Source of the DNA: an uncultured Bryobacteraceae bacterium
GTDB taxonomy: Bacteria > Acidobacteriota > Terriglobia > Bryobacterales > Bryobacteraceae
Direction: 5' to 3'
Assembly (NCBI GenBank): GCA_955652915.1
Contig: CATPCJ010000214.1
Location: 1 to 42,211, forward strand
Length of the DNA: 42,211 nt
Both the position numbers and the translations under genes were made by a program. Positions 8,093 through 16,921 of this stretch are shown here, piece by piece. Within the stretch, counting starts at the first letter, position 1; every line of letters begins with the position of its first letter. The notes beneath the pieces are model-generated. The model worked only from the letters and a program-made list of their open reading frames with translations, had not been told where the DNA came from and made no database searches.

Positions 8093-8311
8093 ATGGACAT
8101 CAACAAGATGTTAGCTGAATTACGCCAGGAGCGTGAACAAATTGAAGAGGCGGTCATGACGCTGGAGCGACTGGCTCGAGGGCGGGGACGGCGGCGTGGC
8201 CGCCCACCAGCTTGGATGGCGCAAGTCAAGAAGCGGGGCCGACCACCGGGCAGTAAGAACCGCCCGAAAGCCGAAGCTAAAGCGGCCGCCAGCAAGATAG
8301 CGGTCGCCTAA
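8093..8311 (+). CDS. Small coiled-coil AT-hook protein
   Basis: A 72-residue basic protein. Residues 1-28 form an amphipathic, probably coiled-coil helix (MDINKMLAELRQEREQIEE). Two AT-hook cores follow: GRRRGRPPAW at about 31-41 and KKRGRPPGSKN at about 46-57. The tail is Ala/Lys-rich. AT-hooks bind the minor groove of AT-rich DNA, so a nucleoid-associated or architectural role is likely, with the helix perhaps giving dimerisation. GGGGAGAC about 8 nt upstream of ATG is a good ribosome-binding site. It stands alone behind its own promoter, with a bidirectional terminator-like hairpin after it. The biological target is unknown. Confidence 0.72.
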   Translation: MDINKMLAELRQEREQIEEAVMTLERLARGRGRRRGRPPAWMAQVKKRGRPPGSKNRPKAEAKAAASKIAVA

Positions 8312-8374
8312 AAAGCAGCAGTACGTTCGGGACCGATTGTTTTTTCGGTTCAGGATCCGGGGTACTCGTGCCCC

Positions 8375-8403
8375 TTCGAACCCGAGCATGTCTCGGGTTC
8401 GAA
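8375..8403. terminator. Candidate bidirectional terminator hairpin
   Basis: TTCGAACCCGAG, a 5-nt loop, and CTCGGGTTCGAA form a perfect 12-bp stem between the convergent ends of the AT-hook gene and the beta-lactamase/NamZ gene. A smaller hairpin, GGGGTACTCGTGCCCC, precedes it. No clear T-run follows on either strand. Confidence 0.6.
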
Positions 8404-8410
8404 CTGTTGC

Positions 8411-10738
8411 CTATTTATAGAGTAGATATTTCTCTCGCACCTTGTTGAAGGCCTCGACAGACTCTTCCATCTTTTGAACCGTACTCCGCGGGTCCTCCGC
8501 GTTCTTTCCGGCGGCAACGACGTCGCGATTTCCAATCAGGAACCGATTCGCATCCCATGGAATTTTGCCGGGGTAGAGTTTCTCCAGGGCATAGCCTAAC
8601 TCCAAGCCGAAGCGGGTACTGTCAAATTCGTTGCGATCCGTAACAATGAATCGCACGCCTTCGATAGTCTGTCCGGCGAGATTCGAAGAAGCGGGACGGA
8701 ATCGAGTGGCATAGACGCGAACGCCGGGAATATAGCGCGCATTCAGAAAAGCGGCGAGCTCCCGTCCGTCGATCCAATCGGCTCCGATTTGTTCGAAGGG
8801 CGCATCGGTCCCACGGCCGACCGAGTAGTTCTTGGATGCCTCCAGCATCGCGACTCCGGGATAGAGGGTAGCAGCGTTCAGGCTGCGCATATTGGGAGAA
8901 AAATCCACCCAGCGCAGTCCGGTGGCGTCGAACCAGTCGCCCCGATTCCAGCCTTGCATTAGAATCACGTGGAGATCCGCGCCAAGATTGCGTTCGGCGT
9001 TGGCCATACCGGCGAGTTCACCAAACGTCATGGCATGTCTAAGCGGAACGTGAAAGCATCCGACAAAGGATTCGAGATCCTGGTCCAGCAGCACCGGCCC
9101 CTCCATCCGCACTCCAGTGACGGGGTTCGGACGATCCAACACGAAAAACGGCAGGTGTTTTTTCGCGGCCTCTTCCAAGCTGTAGAGCATGGTGCAGGAA
9201 TAGGTGTAGAACCTGGCGCCGACATCCTGAATATCGTAAACCAGGGCATCGATTCCATCCAGCATTTCCGGCGCGATGCGGCGCCTGGAACCCTGGTACA
9301 GACTGATCACGGTGAGTCCCGTCGCCGGATCTTTTGCATTGGCGATATTGGTTTGGTCCTCCGCGCCTGAGAGTCCATGTTCGGGAGAGAAGAGACCGGA
9401 AATCTTCACGCCCGCGGCTAACATCAGATCGACATTGCGCTTTCCTTGGCGGCTCAATCCAGTATGGTTGGTGATGAGGCCGATCCGTTTTCCCAGCAAT
9501 GGGGCGAATTTTTGCTGGGCAAGAACATCCAGGCCGGTGAGGACGGCGCCTTTCGGCTCGACGACGCGATGCAGGCCGGCGCCGACGATGGTCTCGTTGT
9601 ATCCGGTTATTTTCACGCTGGGAGTGGTGATTCCGAAGGAAGCGGCAGCGATGGTCGCGACCCGTCCGCGCAGCGAGGTAAGCGACTTTCCCCGATGGGG
9701 ATGAACGAAATTTGTCAGAAGAATAACGTACGATTTACTAAATGGATCGATCCAGATGGACGTGCCCGTGAACCCGGTATGGCCGTAGGAGCCGATTGGA
9801 AACAAGTCGCCGCGGTTGCTGGAGAAGGACGAGTCGATATCCCAGCCGAGACCGCGCAGAATCGGCTGATCGGCGGGGGATTGCGGCGTTGTGAATTTTT
9901 CCACCGTGGGCGCGCTAAAAATTCGGATACCATTGGACTCGCCGTGTCCGATCATCATTTCCGCGAATTTTGCCAGGTCGCCGGCGGTGGTGAAGAGTCC
10001 GGCGTGTCCGGCGATGCCGCCCATATAACGGGAAGTGGGATCGTGAACGACGCCGCGAAGTGGTTGGCCGGTGGCCGGATCGATCTCGGTCGGGGCTATC
10101 CGGGCTTGGAGCGAAGCGGACGGCTGGAACGTCGTTTCCCGCATCCCCAGCGGCTCGAAAATATTTTCGTGCGTGAAGGCGGCGAGAGTCTGGCCGCTTA
10201 GCCGATGCACAATTTCACCCAGCAGAACGAAGTTGATGTCGCTGTAAACAAATCGGAGCCCGGGGCCGCGGGCCGGTTTATCGATCAGGGCGCGATGGAT
10301 GCCGGTGTCGTAGCCGGTCCAGACCGGCTGCAGGTCGAGATCGGGGCGCAAGCCGGAAAAATGCGTCATCAAATTGCGGATGGTAATCGTGCTGTGGCCG
10401 CCCTGAAATTCGGGAAGATAGTTGGTCACGGGATCGTTGAGGCGGATCTTGCCCCGATCGAAAAGCTTCATGACGGCGGACGTCGTGGCGATTACTTTGG
10501 TCAACGAAGCGGCATCGAAGATGGTATCGAGGGTCATGGGCTCGCGCGCGGGGATCAGCGCACGCTCGCCGTACGCCTTCCGGTAAACTACTTGGCCGTC
10601 GTGCCCAATCAGTAGAACCGCACCGGGTATCAGTCCGCTGGAGACCGCACGATCGATCTGCTCATCAACCGCGGCGGCTCCGGAAAAGGCCTGGGCAAAC
10701 GAGGAAACCGCGCATGCCAGGAGCAGAAGGATTTTCAT
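8411..10738 (-). CDS. Beta-lactamase-family serine hydrolase fused to NamZ (DUF1343) exo-muramidase
   Basis: The 775-residue exported protein joins two cell-wall enzymes. After a signal peptide ([17 protein letters not shown]), residues about 24-365 are a class C beta-lactamase/esterase-like domain with the SxxK nucleophile motif at 78-81 (SLTK), a YSDIN segment and a HTG motif (YGHTGFTG). Residues about 410-770 match DUF1343, the NamZ family of exo-beta-N-acetylmuramidases ([48 protein letters not shown]). Together they suggest trimming or recycling of peptidoglycan fragments outside the cytoplasm. Its ATG shares ATGA with the phhB stop, placing it last in the hopanoid-cluster transcript direction. 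Confidence 0.9.
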   Translation of the reverse strand: MKILLLLACAVSSFAQAFSGAAAVDEQIDRAVSSGLIPGAVLLIGHDGQVVYRKAYGERALIPAREPMTLDTIFDAASLTKVIATTSAVMKLFDRGKIRLNDPVTNYLPEFQGGHSTITIRNLMTHFSGLRPDLDLQPVWTGYDTGIHRALIDKPARGPGLRFVYSDINFVLLGEIVHRLSGQTLAAFTHENIFEPLGMRETTFQPSASLQARIAPTEIDPATGQPLRGVVHDPTSRYMGGIAGHAGLFTTAGDLAKFAEMMIGHGESNGIRIFSAPTVEKFTTPQSPADQPILRGLGWDIDSSFSSNRGDLFPIGSYGHTGFTGTSIWIDPFSKSYVILLTNFVHPHRGKSLTSLRGRVATIAAASFGITTPSVKITGYNETIVGAGLHRVVEPKGAVLTGLDVLAQQKFAPLLGKRIGLITNHTGLSRQGKRNVDLMLAAGVKISGLFSPEHGLSGAEDQTNIANAKDPATGLTVISLYQGSRRRIAPEMLDGIDALVYDIQDVGARFYTYSCTMLYSLEEAAKKHLPFFVLDRPNPVTGVRMEGPVLLDQDLESFVGCFHVPLRHAMTFGELAGMANAERNLGADLHVILMQGWNRGDWFDATGLRWVDFSPNMRSLNAATLYPGVAMLEASKNYSVGRGTDAPFEQIGADWIDGRELAAFLNARYIPGVRVYATRFRPASSNLAGQTIEGVRFIVTDRNEFDSTRFGLELGYALEKLYPGKIPWDANRFLIGNRDVVAAGKNAEDPRSTVQKMEESVEAFNKVREKYLLYK

Positions 10739-11025
10739 TGGAGTTTTTGGGCGAAGCCGTCCAGGAGTTTGGCGAGTTCGATGTCTTTGGAAGTCACTCC
10801 CTGAGCGTCGTGGGTGGTGAGGTAGACCGTGACCCGGTTGTAGACGTTAAACCATTCCGGATGGTGATTCATCTTTTCGATCGCGAGCGCGGCCGTGGAC
10901 ATGAAGCCGAAGGCGTGGACGAAGTCGGCGAATTTGTAGTCTTTGTGGATTTTGTGTTCTGCCATGGTCCACCCGGGCAGGCCGGACAGGGCGGCGTGCA
11001 GCTCGGAGTCGGTCAGTTTCGTCAT
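10735..11025 (-). CDS. phhB: 4a-hydroxytetrahydrobiopterin dehydratase (pterin-4a-carbinolamine dehydratase)
   Basis: A 96-residue protein starting at ATG 11025 (the frame is open further up but conserved sequence starts with MTKLTDSEL). It contains the family active-site motif [13 protein letters not shown] and the surrounding [15 protein letters not shown] helix. It dehydrates the carbinolamine formed when aromatic amino-acid hydroxylases use tetrahydropterin. No hydroxylase gene lies nearby, so it may serve one elsewhere or another pterin or molybdopterin-linked role. Its stop overlaps the start of the beta-lactamase/NamZ gene by four bases. Confidence 0.92.
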   Translation of the reverse strand: MTKLTDSELHAALSGLPGWTMAEHKIHKDYKFADFVHAFGFMSTAALAIEKMNHHPEWFNVYNRVTVYLTTHDAQGVTSKDIELAKLLDGFAQKLQ

Positions 11026-11060
11026 AACAAATATTATCGGCGATCTGGGTCTAAGATCCA

Positions 11061-11080
11061 CACAGGCAAGAATGCCTGTG
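11061..11080. repeat. Short palindromic repeat abutting the hpnD stop codon
   Basis: CACAGGCA-AGAA-TGCCTGTG is a perfect 8-bp-arm hairpin that touches the TAG of hpnD. The same palindrome occurs in opposite loop orientation at 34048-34067. On the minus strand it would form a hairpin at the end of hpnD mRNA. Confidence 0.85.
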
Positions 11081-11911
11081 CTACATGGTTTTTAGGTGGG
11101 CCTCGATTAGAATTTTGAGTTTTTCTGTGGTTGAGAGGCGGATGCGGCGTGACAGGACGTCGAAGTTGGATTGCTCCAGGCGGGTCAGTAGACGGCGGTA
11201 GATTTCGATCAGCGCCCAGAGGGAGCGGCGGCTGTTCTGGTGTACCAGGCCAATTAGCGGGCGGGATTCGTCGTAGTAGGCTTTCGCGCGGGTGGCTTCG
11301 AAGCGCATCAAGCCCAGGAAATTTTCATCGTGCCTGGAGAGATCGGCGTTGAAGCGGCGGATGTCTTCGGCGGGTAGATAGACGCGATGGTTTTCGGAGT
11401 CTTCGCGAACGTCGCGGAGGATATTGGTTAGTTGGAAAGCGATGCCGCATTTTTCGGCCAAGGCCATGGCATCGGGCGAATCGAAGCCGAAGATGTGGAT
11501 GATGGTGAGTCCGACGACGCTGGCCACCTGGTAACAGTAGCGGTAGAGCTCGTCGAAGGTCTGGATCTGGCGCGGCTCGAGATCGGAGCTGACGCCGTCG
11601 ATCATTTCCTGGAAATAGTTGTGTGGAATTTGATAGCGCTGCACCGTGTCATGGAAAGCGGGCCATAGCGGATTATCGGGGTAGTCGCCGCGCAGGGCCC
11701 GATTGAGATCCGACCGCCATTTTTCGATGGCCTCGCGTGAAGCGCCTTCGGCTTCGCTGATGTCGTCGCAGTAGCGCATGAAGGCGTAGATCGCGCACAT
11801 GGAGTCTTTTTGTTCGCTGGAAAGCAGGAGGAAGGAGTAGTAGAAATTGCGGGCCCTGTTGCGGGCAGTGCGGCGGCAGAAAGCGTAGGAGTCCTTCTTA
11901 GCTACCGGCAT
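11081..11911 (-). CDS. hpnD: Presqualene diphosphate synthase HpnD
   Basis: A 276-residue squalene/phytoene-synthase-fold enzyme that condenses two farnesyl diphosphates to presqualene diphosphate. Both aspartate-rich magnesium-binding motifs are intact: [10 protein letters not shown] (about residue 48) and [18 protein letters not shown] (about residues 160-177). The intact second motif marks it as HpnD, in contrast to its neighbour HpnC. It follows hpnC with a 10-bp overlap. The third enzyme of the HpnCDE route, the FAD-dependent HpnE, is not encoded in this window. Confidence 0.94.
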   Translation of the reverse strand: MPVAKKDSYAFCRRTARNRARNFYYSFLLLSSEQKDSMCAIYAFMRYCDDISEAEGASREAIEKWRSDLNRALRGDYPDNPLWPAFHDTVQRYQIPHNYFQEMIDGVSSDLEPRQIQTFDELYRYCYQVASVVGLTIIHIFGFDSPDAMALAEKCGIAFQLTNILRDVREDSENHRVYLPAEDIRRFNADLSRHDENFLGLMRFEATRAKAYYDESRPLIGLVHQNSRRSLWALIEIYRRLLTRLEQSNFDVLSRRIRLSTTEKLKILIEAHLKTM

Positions 11912-12804
11912 GCCTGTGCTACGGCGCCCAGTAGTAGCTGGATGCGTTCGAATTTCGAGATGGTTGGGCGGTGCGATAAGACATTATAGTCCTGCCGCTC
12001 GATTTTATCGAGGACGAGCATTCCGCCGCGGCTGAACAGTTCCAGGTCGAATGCCAAACGGCGGTCCACGGTCTTGATTAGCGGCAGGCCTTCCAGGAAA
12101 AGTTTGCGCGCCACATCCACCGCGTCGCGCATTACTGCCTGGAACGCGGGGTTGTACTTTCGGGCGGCTAGCTCGTCGATGGTGTACCCGTGGCGCGCCA
12201 GGATCTCCAGGGGCAGATAGACGCGGTCCTTTTCAAAATCAACGGTGACATCCTGCCAGAAATTGGCTAGCTGCAAGGCGGTGCATGTTTTGTCGGACAA
12301 GTGGTCGCGCTCCGCGCCGGCATACCCGCACAGGCGCAACACTAATCTTCCGACGGGATTCGCGGAGCATTGGCAGTATGCGAACAACTGGTCCCAATTC
12401 CGATAACGCGTGGTGGTTTGATCCTGCTCGAAGGCGCTGATCAAATCGGAAAAAAGCTCGATCGGCAAATCGTGCTTCCGCGCCGTGCCTTCGAGCGCGA
12501 CGAAAACGGGATGCCGCAGCTCGCCCGCATACATGGCTTGCAGTTCCTTGCGCCACCAGGCCAGCAGACGCAGACTCTCCGCGGGATCGCCGATTTCGTC
12601 GCCCAGATCGTCGGCCCAACGGCAGAACGAGTAGACGTTGTAGAAATCCTGGTGGAGGCGCTTCGGAAGGAGAAACGTGACTACGTGAAAATTTTCGTAA
12701 TGCTGAGTTGCCAGCCAGCGTGTGTACCGCTCGGCCTCAGGCTTAGTGTAGGCACGCTCCAGCGCCTCCGCCGAGTGGACGTAGTCTTTGGGGGCGAGCG
12801 GCAC
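11902..12804 (-). CDS. hpnC: Hydroxysqualene synthase HpnC
   Basis: A 300-residue paralogue of HpnD. The first motif is CRWADDLGDEIGD; the second is altered to LANFWQDVTVDFEKDRVYLP, the usual HpnC form. In the bacterial three-enzyme route HpnC converts presqualene diphosphate to hydroxysqualene. The start is GTG 12804, with AGGA 5 nt upstream. The upstream 214-bp gap to the MDR gene contains two palindromic repeats and no recognisable promoter, so transcription may come from further up the cluster. Confidence 0.93.
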   Translation of the reverse strand: MPLAPKDYVHSAEALERAYTKPEAERYTRWLATQHYENFHVVTFLLPKRLHQDFYNVYSFCRWADDLGDEIGDPAESLRLLAWWRKELQAMYAGELRHPVFVALEGTARKHDLPIELFSDLISAFEQDQTTTRYRNWDQLFAYCQCSANPVGRLVLRLCGYAGAERDHLSDKTCTALQLANFWQDVTVDFEKDRVYLPLEILARHGYTIDELAARKYNPAFQAVMRDAVDVARKLFLEGLPLIKTVDRRLAFDLELFSRGGMLVLDKIERQDYNVLSHRPTISKFERIQLLLGAVAQACR

Positions 12805-12849
12805 TAGTGTCCTATCGTTCCAGCCAGCCAGTCGGCCTGCGACTGAGGG

Positions 12850-12867
12850 AGCCGGCTAAAGCCGGCT
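12850..12867. repeat. AGCCGGCT double palindrome
   Basis: AGCCGGCT-AA-AGCCGGCT: two copies of a self-complementary octamer that together form a hairpin. It lies 64 bp before the ACAGGCC repeat in the gap between hpnC and the MDR gene. Confidence 0.7.
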
Positions 12868-12930
12868 GCATGCAAGATTGCCTGCCCCACAACGCAGCAG
12901 AGCGGCAACCAAATCATTTCGCGGGAAGAA

Positions 12931-12950
12931 GACAGGCCAGGAGGCCTGTC
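12931..12950. repeat. Short palindromic repeat, second ACAGGCC copy
   Basis: GACAGGCC-AGGA-GGCCTGTC is identical to 2359-2378, including the loop. A third small hairpin (TTTGCC AGC GGCAAAG) follows about 15 bp later. Confidence 0.85.
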
Positions 12951-13018
12951 CCACGGCGAATCTTTGCCAGCGGCAAAGAAATCAGACTGTAGTAGTACAA
13001 CGCTGTCCAAACGGGGCA

Positions 13019-14059
13019 CTACGGTATGATGGCGGTCTTCATATGCCCGTTGTGACTCATCAGGTGCCGCATCACTTCCAGCAGGTTGGCCAGGGGCTCG
13101 ACGCGGTTCACGAAATCGCGCGCGGTGATCACTCCGCGGCTGACAAATTCGAGCGCCTTGCGGATATGCGCGGGAGTATGGTGAAAACTCGCCTTGCAAG
13201 TGATTTCGGAATAGTGCAGCAAGGACGTATCCAGACTGATACGGCTATCGTTGGGACAGCCGCCGAAGAAGTTGACGGTGCCGCCGCGGCGAAGCAGCTT
13301 CACGGCCGTTTCCCAGGCTTCCGGCTGGCCCACGGCCTCAATGGCGACATCCGAGCCGCGGCCTCCGGTCAGATCCCGGACTTTTCTCGCGGTCGCTTCC
13401 GTCTCGCCCGAGATCAGCACTTCGTCCGCGCCCATCTCCAGCGCGCGGCTAAGCTGTGTTTTGCGGCGCCCGATGGCGATGACGCGCGCGCTATACGCTT
13501 TGGCGAGCCGTACGAACATCAAGCCGATGGGACCCAGACCGATTACGGTGAGCGTATCTCCGGGACTGATGGAGGTTTCATCGAGACCGCGCATCACGCA
13601 AGCCAGCGGCTCGATTAGCGCCGCATCCTGATACGTGACGTGCGCCGGAATCTCGTACATGTTGCGTTCGACAATTCTAGCGGGTATGCGGATGTACTCG
13701 GCGTAAGCGCCATTGTTGAAGAGCAGATCGTCACAAAGGTTTTCGTTGCCGCGCTTGCAAAAGAAACACTGCATGCAGGGAGCGGAATTGGCCGCCACCA
13801 CTCGCTGGCCCACGTGGAAGCCCTTCACTTCCGAACCCATGGCGACGATATCGCCGGCCAGCTCGTGTCCAAAGAGCGCGGGTGGGACGATCATGCGCGC
13901 ATGGTAACCGCGGCGGAACACCTTCACGTCGGTACCGCACGTGAGGGCAGCCTGGACGCGCACAAGCACGTCGCCCTTCTCAAGCTTCGGTACTGACACC
14001 GCCTCTATCTGCAAGTTCTCCTTGCCGTAGAGCACGGCAGCTATCATCTGCGTGTTCAC
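13019..14059 (-). CDS. Zinc-dependent MDR dehydrogenase (second of pair)
   Basis: A 346-residue medium-chain dehydrogenase/reductase. Catalytic-zinc residues are in LTCGTDVKVF and FGHELAGDI; the structural zinc site CMQCFFCKRGNENLC keeps the C-x2-C-x2-C-x7-C spacing; the NAD(P) loop is GLGPIGLMF. Start GTG 14059 is chosen because it shares one base with the upstream TAG (TAGTG) and has AGAGGTGG 5 nt before it; the listed frame extends nine nucleotides further. It resembles threonine/sorbitol-type dehydrogenases, but its place within the hopanoid genes suggests an alcohol or aldehyde step on hopanoid side chains (inference). Confidence 0.85.
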   Translation of the reverse strand: MNTQMIAAVLYGKENLQIEAVSVPKLEKGDVLVRVQAALTCGTDVKVFRRGYHARMIVPPALFGHELAGDIVAMGSEVKGFHVGQRVVAANSAPCMQCFFCKRGNENLCDDLLFNNGAYAEYIRIPARIVERNMYEIPAHVTYQDAALIEPLACVMRGLDETSISPGDTLTVIGLGPIGLMFVRLAKAYSARVIAIGRRKTQLSRALEMGADEVLISGETEATARKVRDLTGGRGSDVAIEAVGQPEAWETAVKLLRRGGTVNFFGGCPNDSRISLDTSLLHYSEITCKASFHHTPAHIRKALEFVSRGVITARDFVNRVEPLANLLEVMRHLMSHNGHMKTAIIP

Positions 14060-15165
14060 TAAGACCACCTCTGAGGCTGAACTATAATTTTCAACGATTT
14101 AGGCTCAGGATGCAACGCCAGGCTAATTCCTAGACGTATCTCGTTCAAAGCAAAGCGGTGCGAAACCAAGTCTTCGACCGGCAGAGCGCCGCTAAATACA
14201 AGATCCGCCGAGTCCTTCTGAAGATCGACGGAAGCGCTGTAGGACCCAAAGATCACGCGTTCGCCCATGCAGACATCGGCTCCCGAGACTTCGATACGTT
14301 CCTGGTGCGAAGTTTGTGCAAACAAAAGTATACGACTCCCTGGACGAGAATAGCTCACCGCCTGCTCGACGATACCCGGCGCCGACGCAGCAACGATGAC
14401 GAGATCGGCTCCTCTTCCTCCGGTCATCTCCATGATACGGCTAAGCAGGTTCGGATCGCGAGGATCGAAGGCGGCGGCCGCGCCAAAACGCGCCGCCAAC
14501 TCACGGCGATGAGGCATGGCGTCGGAGCCGATCATGGTGGCGCCCGACCGCTTCACCAACATCGTAAAGAGTAAACCGATGGGTCCTTGCCCCAGTATTA
14601 CCACGACATCTTCGGGCTGCGGGTTCAACTGGATGACGCCTTTGAGGCACGTATTCACCGGTTCGACAAAGCAGGCACGGTCGAACGAAACACCATCCGG
14701 AATTTTTTCCACTCCGCGGTGAACGATCCAATCCATCACCCGCACATACTGTGAAAATCCACCGCCGGCGGGCTCATAGCCGGCTGTTACGCCCACCTTT
14801 TTATAGACGGCGCACTGCGCGAACAACTTGTGGCGGCAGTAGAAACATTCAAGACACGGAATATGGTGGAAGACGATTACGCGGTCGCCGACGGAGAATC
14901 CGCGCACGTCCCTGCCCGCGGCCGCGATCACTCCGGCGGTTTCGTGTCCGAAAATCCGGGGTGGGGTCAACAGGTTGTATTCGATCTTTTTCAGATCGGT
15001 ATGACAGATGCCGCAAGCTTCGACGCGAATGAGTAACTCGCCGGGGCCAATGGCCGGCGTTGGGACGGATTCGACCGACACTGTGCTGTCTCCGGTATAT
15101 ACCGCGGCCCGCATGGTGGCTGGTGGCGACTGCAATTCAAATTCGACTGTCTGCAATAAAGTCAC
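14059..15165 (-). CDS. Zinc-dependent MDR dehydrogenase (first of pair)
   Basis: A 368-residue relative of the following gene. Motifs: ACGICHTDLKKI and FGHETAGVI for catalytic zinc, CLECFYCRHKLFAQC for structural zinc, GQGPIGLLF for the cofactor. The GTG at 15165 lies 29 bp inside hpnG; ATG 15114 is a possible later start just before the conserved MRAAVYTG, but neither has a good ribosome-binding site. The tandem pair directly after hpnG are candidates for reduction or oxidation of ribosylhopane-type side chains. The exact substrate is not visible from sequence. Confidence 0.83.
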   Translation of the reverse strand: MTLLQTVEFELQSPPATMRAAVYTGDSTVSVESVPTPAIGPGELLIRVEACGICHTDLKKIEYNLLTPPRIFGHETAGVIAAAGRDVRGFSVGDRVIVFHHIPCLECFYCRHKLFAQCAVYKKVGVTAGYEPAGGGFSQYVRVMDWIVHRGVEKIPDGVSFDRACFVEPVNTCLKGVIQLNPQPEDVVVILGQGPIGLLFTMLVKRSGATMIGSDAMPHRRELAARFGAAAAFDPRDPNLLSRIMEMTGGRGADLVIVAASAPGIVEQAVSYSRPGSRILLFAQTSHQERIEVSGADVCMGERVIFGSYSASVDLQKDSADLVFSGALPVEDLVSHRFALNEIRLGISLALHPEPKSLKIIVQPQRWS

Positions 15166-15934
15166 CTAACGCTTTCGCAGCGTTCTTGCATCTTTTGTTG
15201 AGTTTCAGCAGCTCCGGAAAAATTACGCCGGGTCTTCGCAAAGCTGCTGTGATTATTTTGGCGCGATTGAAGCGGCCTGCCGAGTCGCGCATACGGTTGA
15301 AATCCAAGGGGAAGCTCTCGGCGGCGGTATCGGTGACGACACGGATGGCGTAGAACGGAAGATTCCATTCCCGCGCTTTCGCGGCGACGGCGGCGGCTTC
15401 CATCTCGACCGCGTCAGCCCCGGTTTGACGAAGTTCAAACTTCTCGGCGGCGGTGGAGGCGACGCGGTCGATGGAGAGGAGCTTGCCGGATTTGTATTTA
15501 TGGGTTGTGATGATGGGGGAGCAGGTGTGGATGATAGTGGTGGGGTACGCTCCGTTACCGTCGCGGCTCTGTTCGGATGAGTGAGATGCGGCGTCAGAAC
15601 CGCGACCGTAAGGGAGCGTCGTCAACAGTTGGGTCGCGAGGAAGATATCGCACGGCTCCAACGCGCTATCTAAAGCGCCGCAGAAACCTGTGCTCACCAT
15701 TCCTGTTAATTCCATGTTTACATGCAACCCTTGCAAGTGCTGCTTTCCTCTCACGACTTCCAGAGCCTCGCCCGCTAGCTTCGGCCCTGGCCCGTTGGCC
15801 ACTAAAAGCCCCGCTCGGCCGTTCAACCAGGCTATCCTGGCGAAGCGCAGGGGCCAATCCAGTTTGACTACTCTCTCGGCATTGGCCAGGAAGCCATCAA
15901 ATTCCCGGGCCTCCGAAGCTACAAATACCAGCAA
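15137..15934 (-). CDS. hpnG: Adenosylhopane nucleosidase HpnG with in-frame palindrome insertion
   Basis: A nucleoside phosphorylase-fold enzyme (265 residues) that removes adenine from adenosylhopane. Fold markers: VANGPGPKLA, MVSTGFCGAL, GADAVEMEAAAVA (about 172-184, substrate Glu) and VVTDTAAE (about 199, catalytic Asp). Residues about 106-133 (TLPYGRGSDAASHSS and onward) are not part of the family; they are encoded exactly by a 73-bp imperfect palindrome. Without it the length is the usual 235-240. The insert keeps the frame and falls in a loop after DIFLATQ, so activity may survive. Start TTG 15934 directly follows the TAA of hpnA. Confidence 0.88.
   Translation of the reverse strand: MLVFVASEAREFDGFLANAERVVKLDWPLRFARIAWLNGRAGLLVANGPGPKLAGEALEVVRGKQHLQGLHVNMELTGMVSTGFCGALDSALEPCDIFLATQLLTTLPYGRGSDAASHSSEQSRDGNGAYPTTIIHTCSPIITTHKYKSGKLLSIDRVASTAAEKFELRQTGADAVEMEAAAVAAKAREWNLPFYAIRVVTDTAAESFPLDFNRMRDSAGRFNRAKIITAALRRPGVIFPELLKLNKRCKNAAKALGDFIADSRI
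15547..15619. repeat. Palindromic element inserted inside hpnG
   Basis: Arms 15547-15571 and 15595-15619 (ending GTAAGGGAGCGT) are reverse complements at 22 of 25 positions around a 23-nt loop. The 73 bp plus neighbouring bases preserve the hpnG frame and encode a segment foreign to the family. The arm sequence (CCTTACGGTCGCGGTTCTG) resembles REP-like elements I associate with acidobacterial genomes, but copy number could not be checked here. Confidence 0.8.
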
Positions 15935-16909
15935 TTATACGTAACCATTCGTCCGAAACCAATCGATTGCGCGCTTCAATGCGCCCTCGACCGGGCCGGG
16001 GTTGAATCCCAGTTCACGTTTAGCTTTATCCACCGAAACGAACATTTTCTTGCGCGCCATCTTCACAGCGTCGAGCGGAGCCCGAGGCTCATGCCCGGTG
16101 AGATTCGCCCATCCGGTGCTGGCTAAGCCTGCCGCGTACGCCACCCCATATGGGATTCGCCAACGCGGCGCTTTTCCGCCACTCAATTCCGCCAATCGGA
16201 CCAGGATCTGTTGCAGGGTCAAATTCTCGCACCCTAGTATATAGCGCTCGCCGCTACGGCCATGTTCACCCGCCAGCAAATGCCCCTCCGCGGTGTCCGC
16301 AACATCAACCAGGTTCAGGCCGGTATCGACAAAGGCCGGCATGCCGCCCTTCAAATAATCCACTACGATCTTGCCGGTGGGAGTCGGCTTAAAATCATGA
16401 TCGCCAATCGGCGCCGTCGGATTCACGATTACGACGGGAAGTCCCGCCGCGGCGAATTCAAGAGCCACTTGCTCAGCCTGAAATTTCGATCGCTTGTAGG
16501 CGCCCGTCATCTCCTCCAGGTGCACTTCCAATTCCTCGCTGCCCGGCCGATCCTCGGGAATTCCAATACATCCTACGGTACTGGTGTAGACGACGCGCTC
16601 TACTCCAGCATCCCGCGCGGCGCTCAGCAAGTTCCGCGTGCCATCGACATTAGAGCGGTACAACTCGCCCGGGGCCTTGGCCCACAACCGATAGTCGGCT
16701 GCGACGTGAAAGACCAGCCCGCATCCAGCGACGGCCCGTTCCAGAGATCCCCGGTCGCGTAAATCTCCGGTTACTTCCTCAACTTCCAGTTCGCGAACTT
16801 TACTTGCCGGCCGCACCAGGGCGCGCACCGCATGGCCGCGCGCCAACAACTTTCTGGCTACATGCCAGCCTATGAAACCGGTCGCGCCGGTAACCAGCGT
16901 CGGTTTCAT
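15935..16909 (-). CDS. hpnA: Hopanoid-associated sugar epimerase HpnA
   Basis: A 324-residue extended short-chain dehydrogenase. It has the Rossmann motif TGATGFIGWHVA near the N-terminus, FHVAADYRLW, the active-site Ser/Thr in YTSTVGCIG, and YKRSKFQAE carrying the Tyr-x3-Lys pair. The LVDVADTAEGHLLA and SVDKAKRELGF segments are typical of HpnA. The start is ATG 16909 (MKPTLVTG), not the longer frame, which runs into a repeat. HpnA is found in many hopanoid clusters; its exact step is not settled. Its TAA abuts the hpnG start. Confidence 0.91.
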   Translation of the reverse strand: MKPTLVTGATGFIGWHVARKLLARGHAVRALVRPASKVRELEVEEVTGDLRDRGSLERAVAGCGLVFHVAADYRLWAKAPGELYRSNVDGTRNLLSAARDAGVERVVYTSTVGCIGIPEDRPGSEELEVHLEEMTGAYKRSKFQAEQVALEFAAAGLPVVIVNPTAPIGDHDFKPTPTGKIVVDYLKGGMPAFVDTGLNLVDVADTAEGHLLAGEHGRSGERYILGCENLTLQQILVRLAELSGGKAPRWRIPYGVAYAAGLASTGWANLTGHEPRAPLDAVKMARKKMFVSVDKAKRELGFNPGPVEGALKRAIDWFRTNGYV

Positions 16910-16921
16910 TAAACCGCTCGC

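Noticed and set aside
8120..8389. Minus-strand frame over the AT-hook gene
   Set aside because: Shadow frame; the plus-strand gene has promoter, ribosome-binding site and recognisable motifs.
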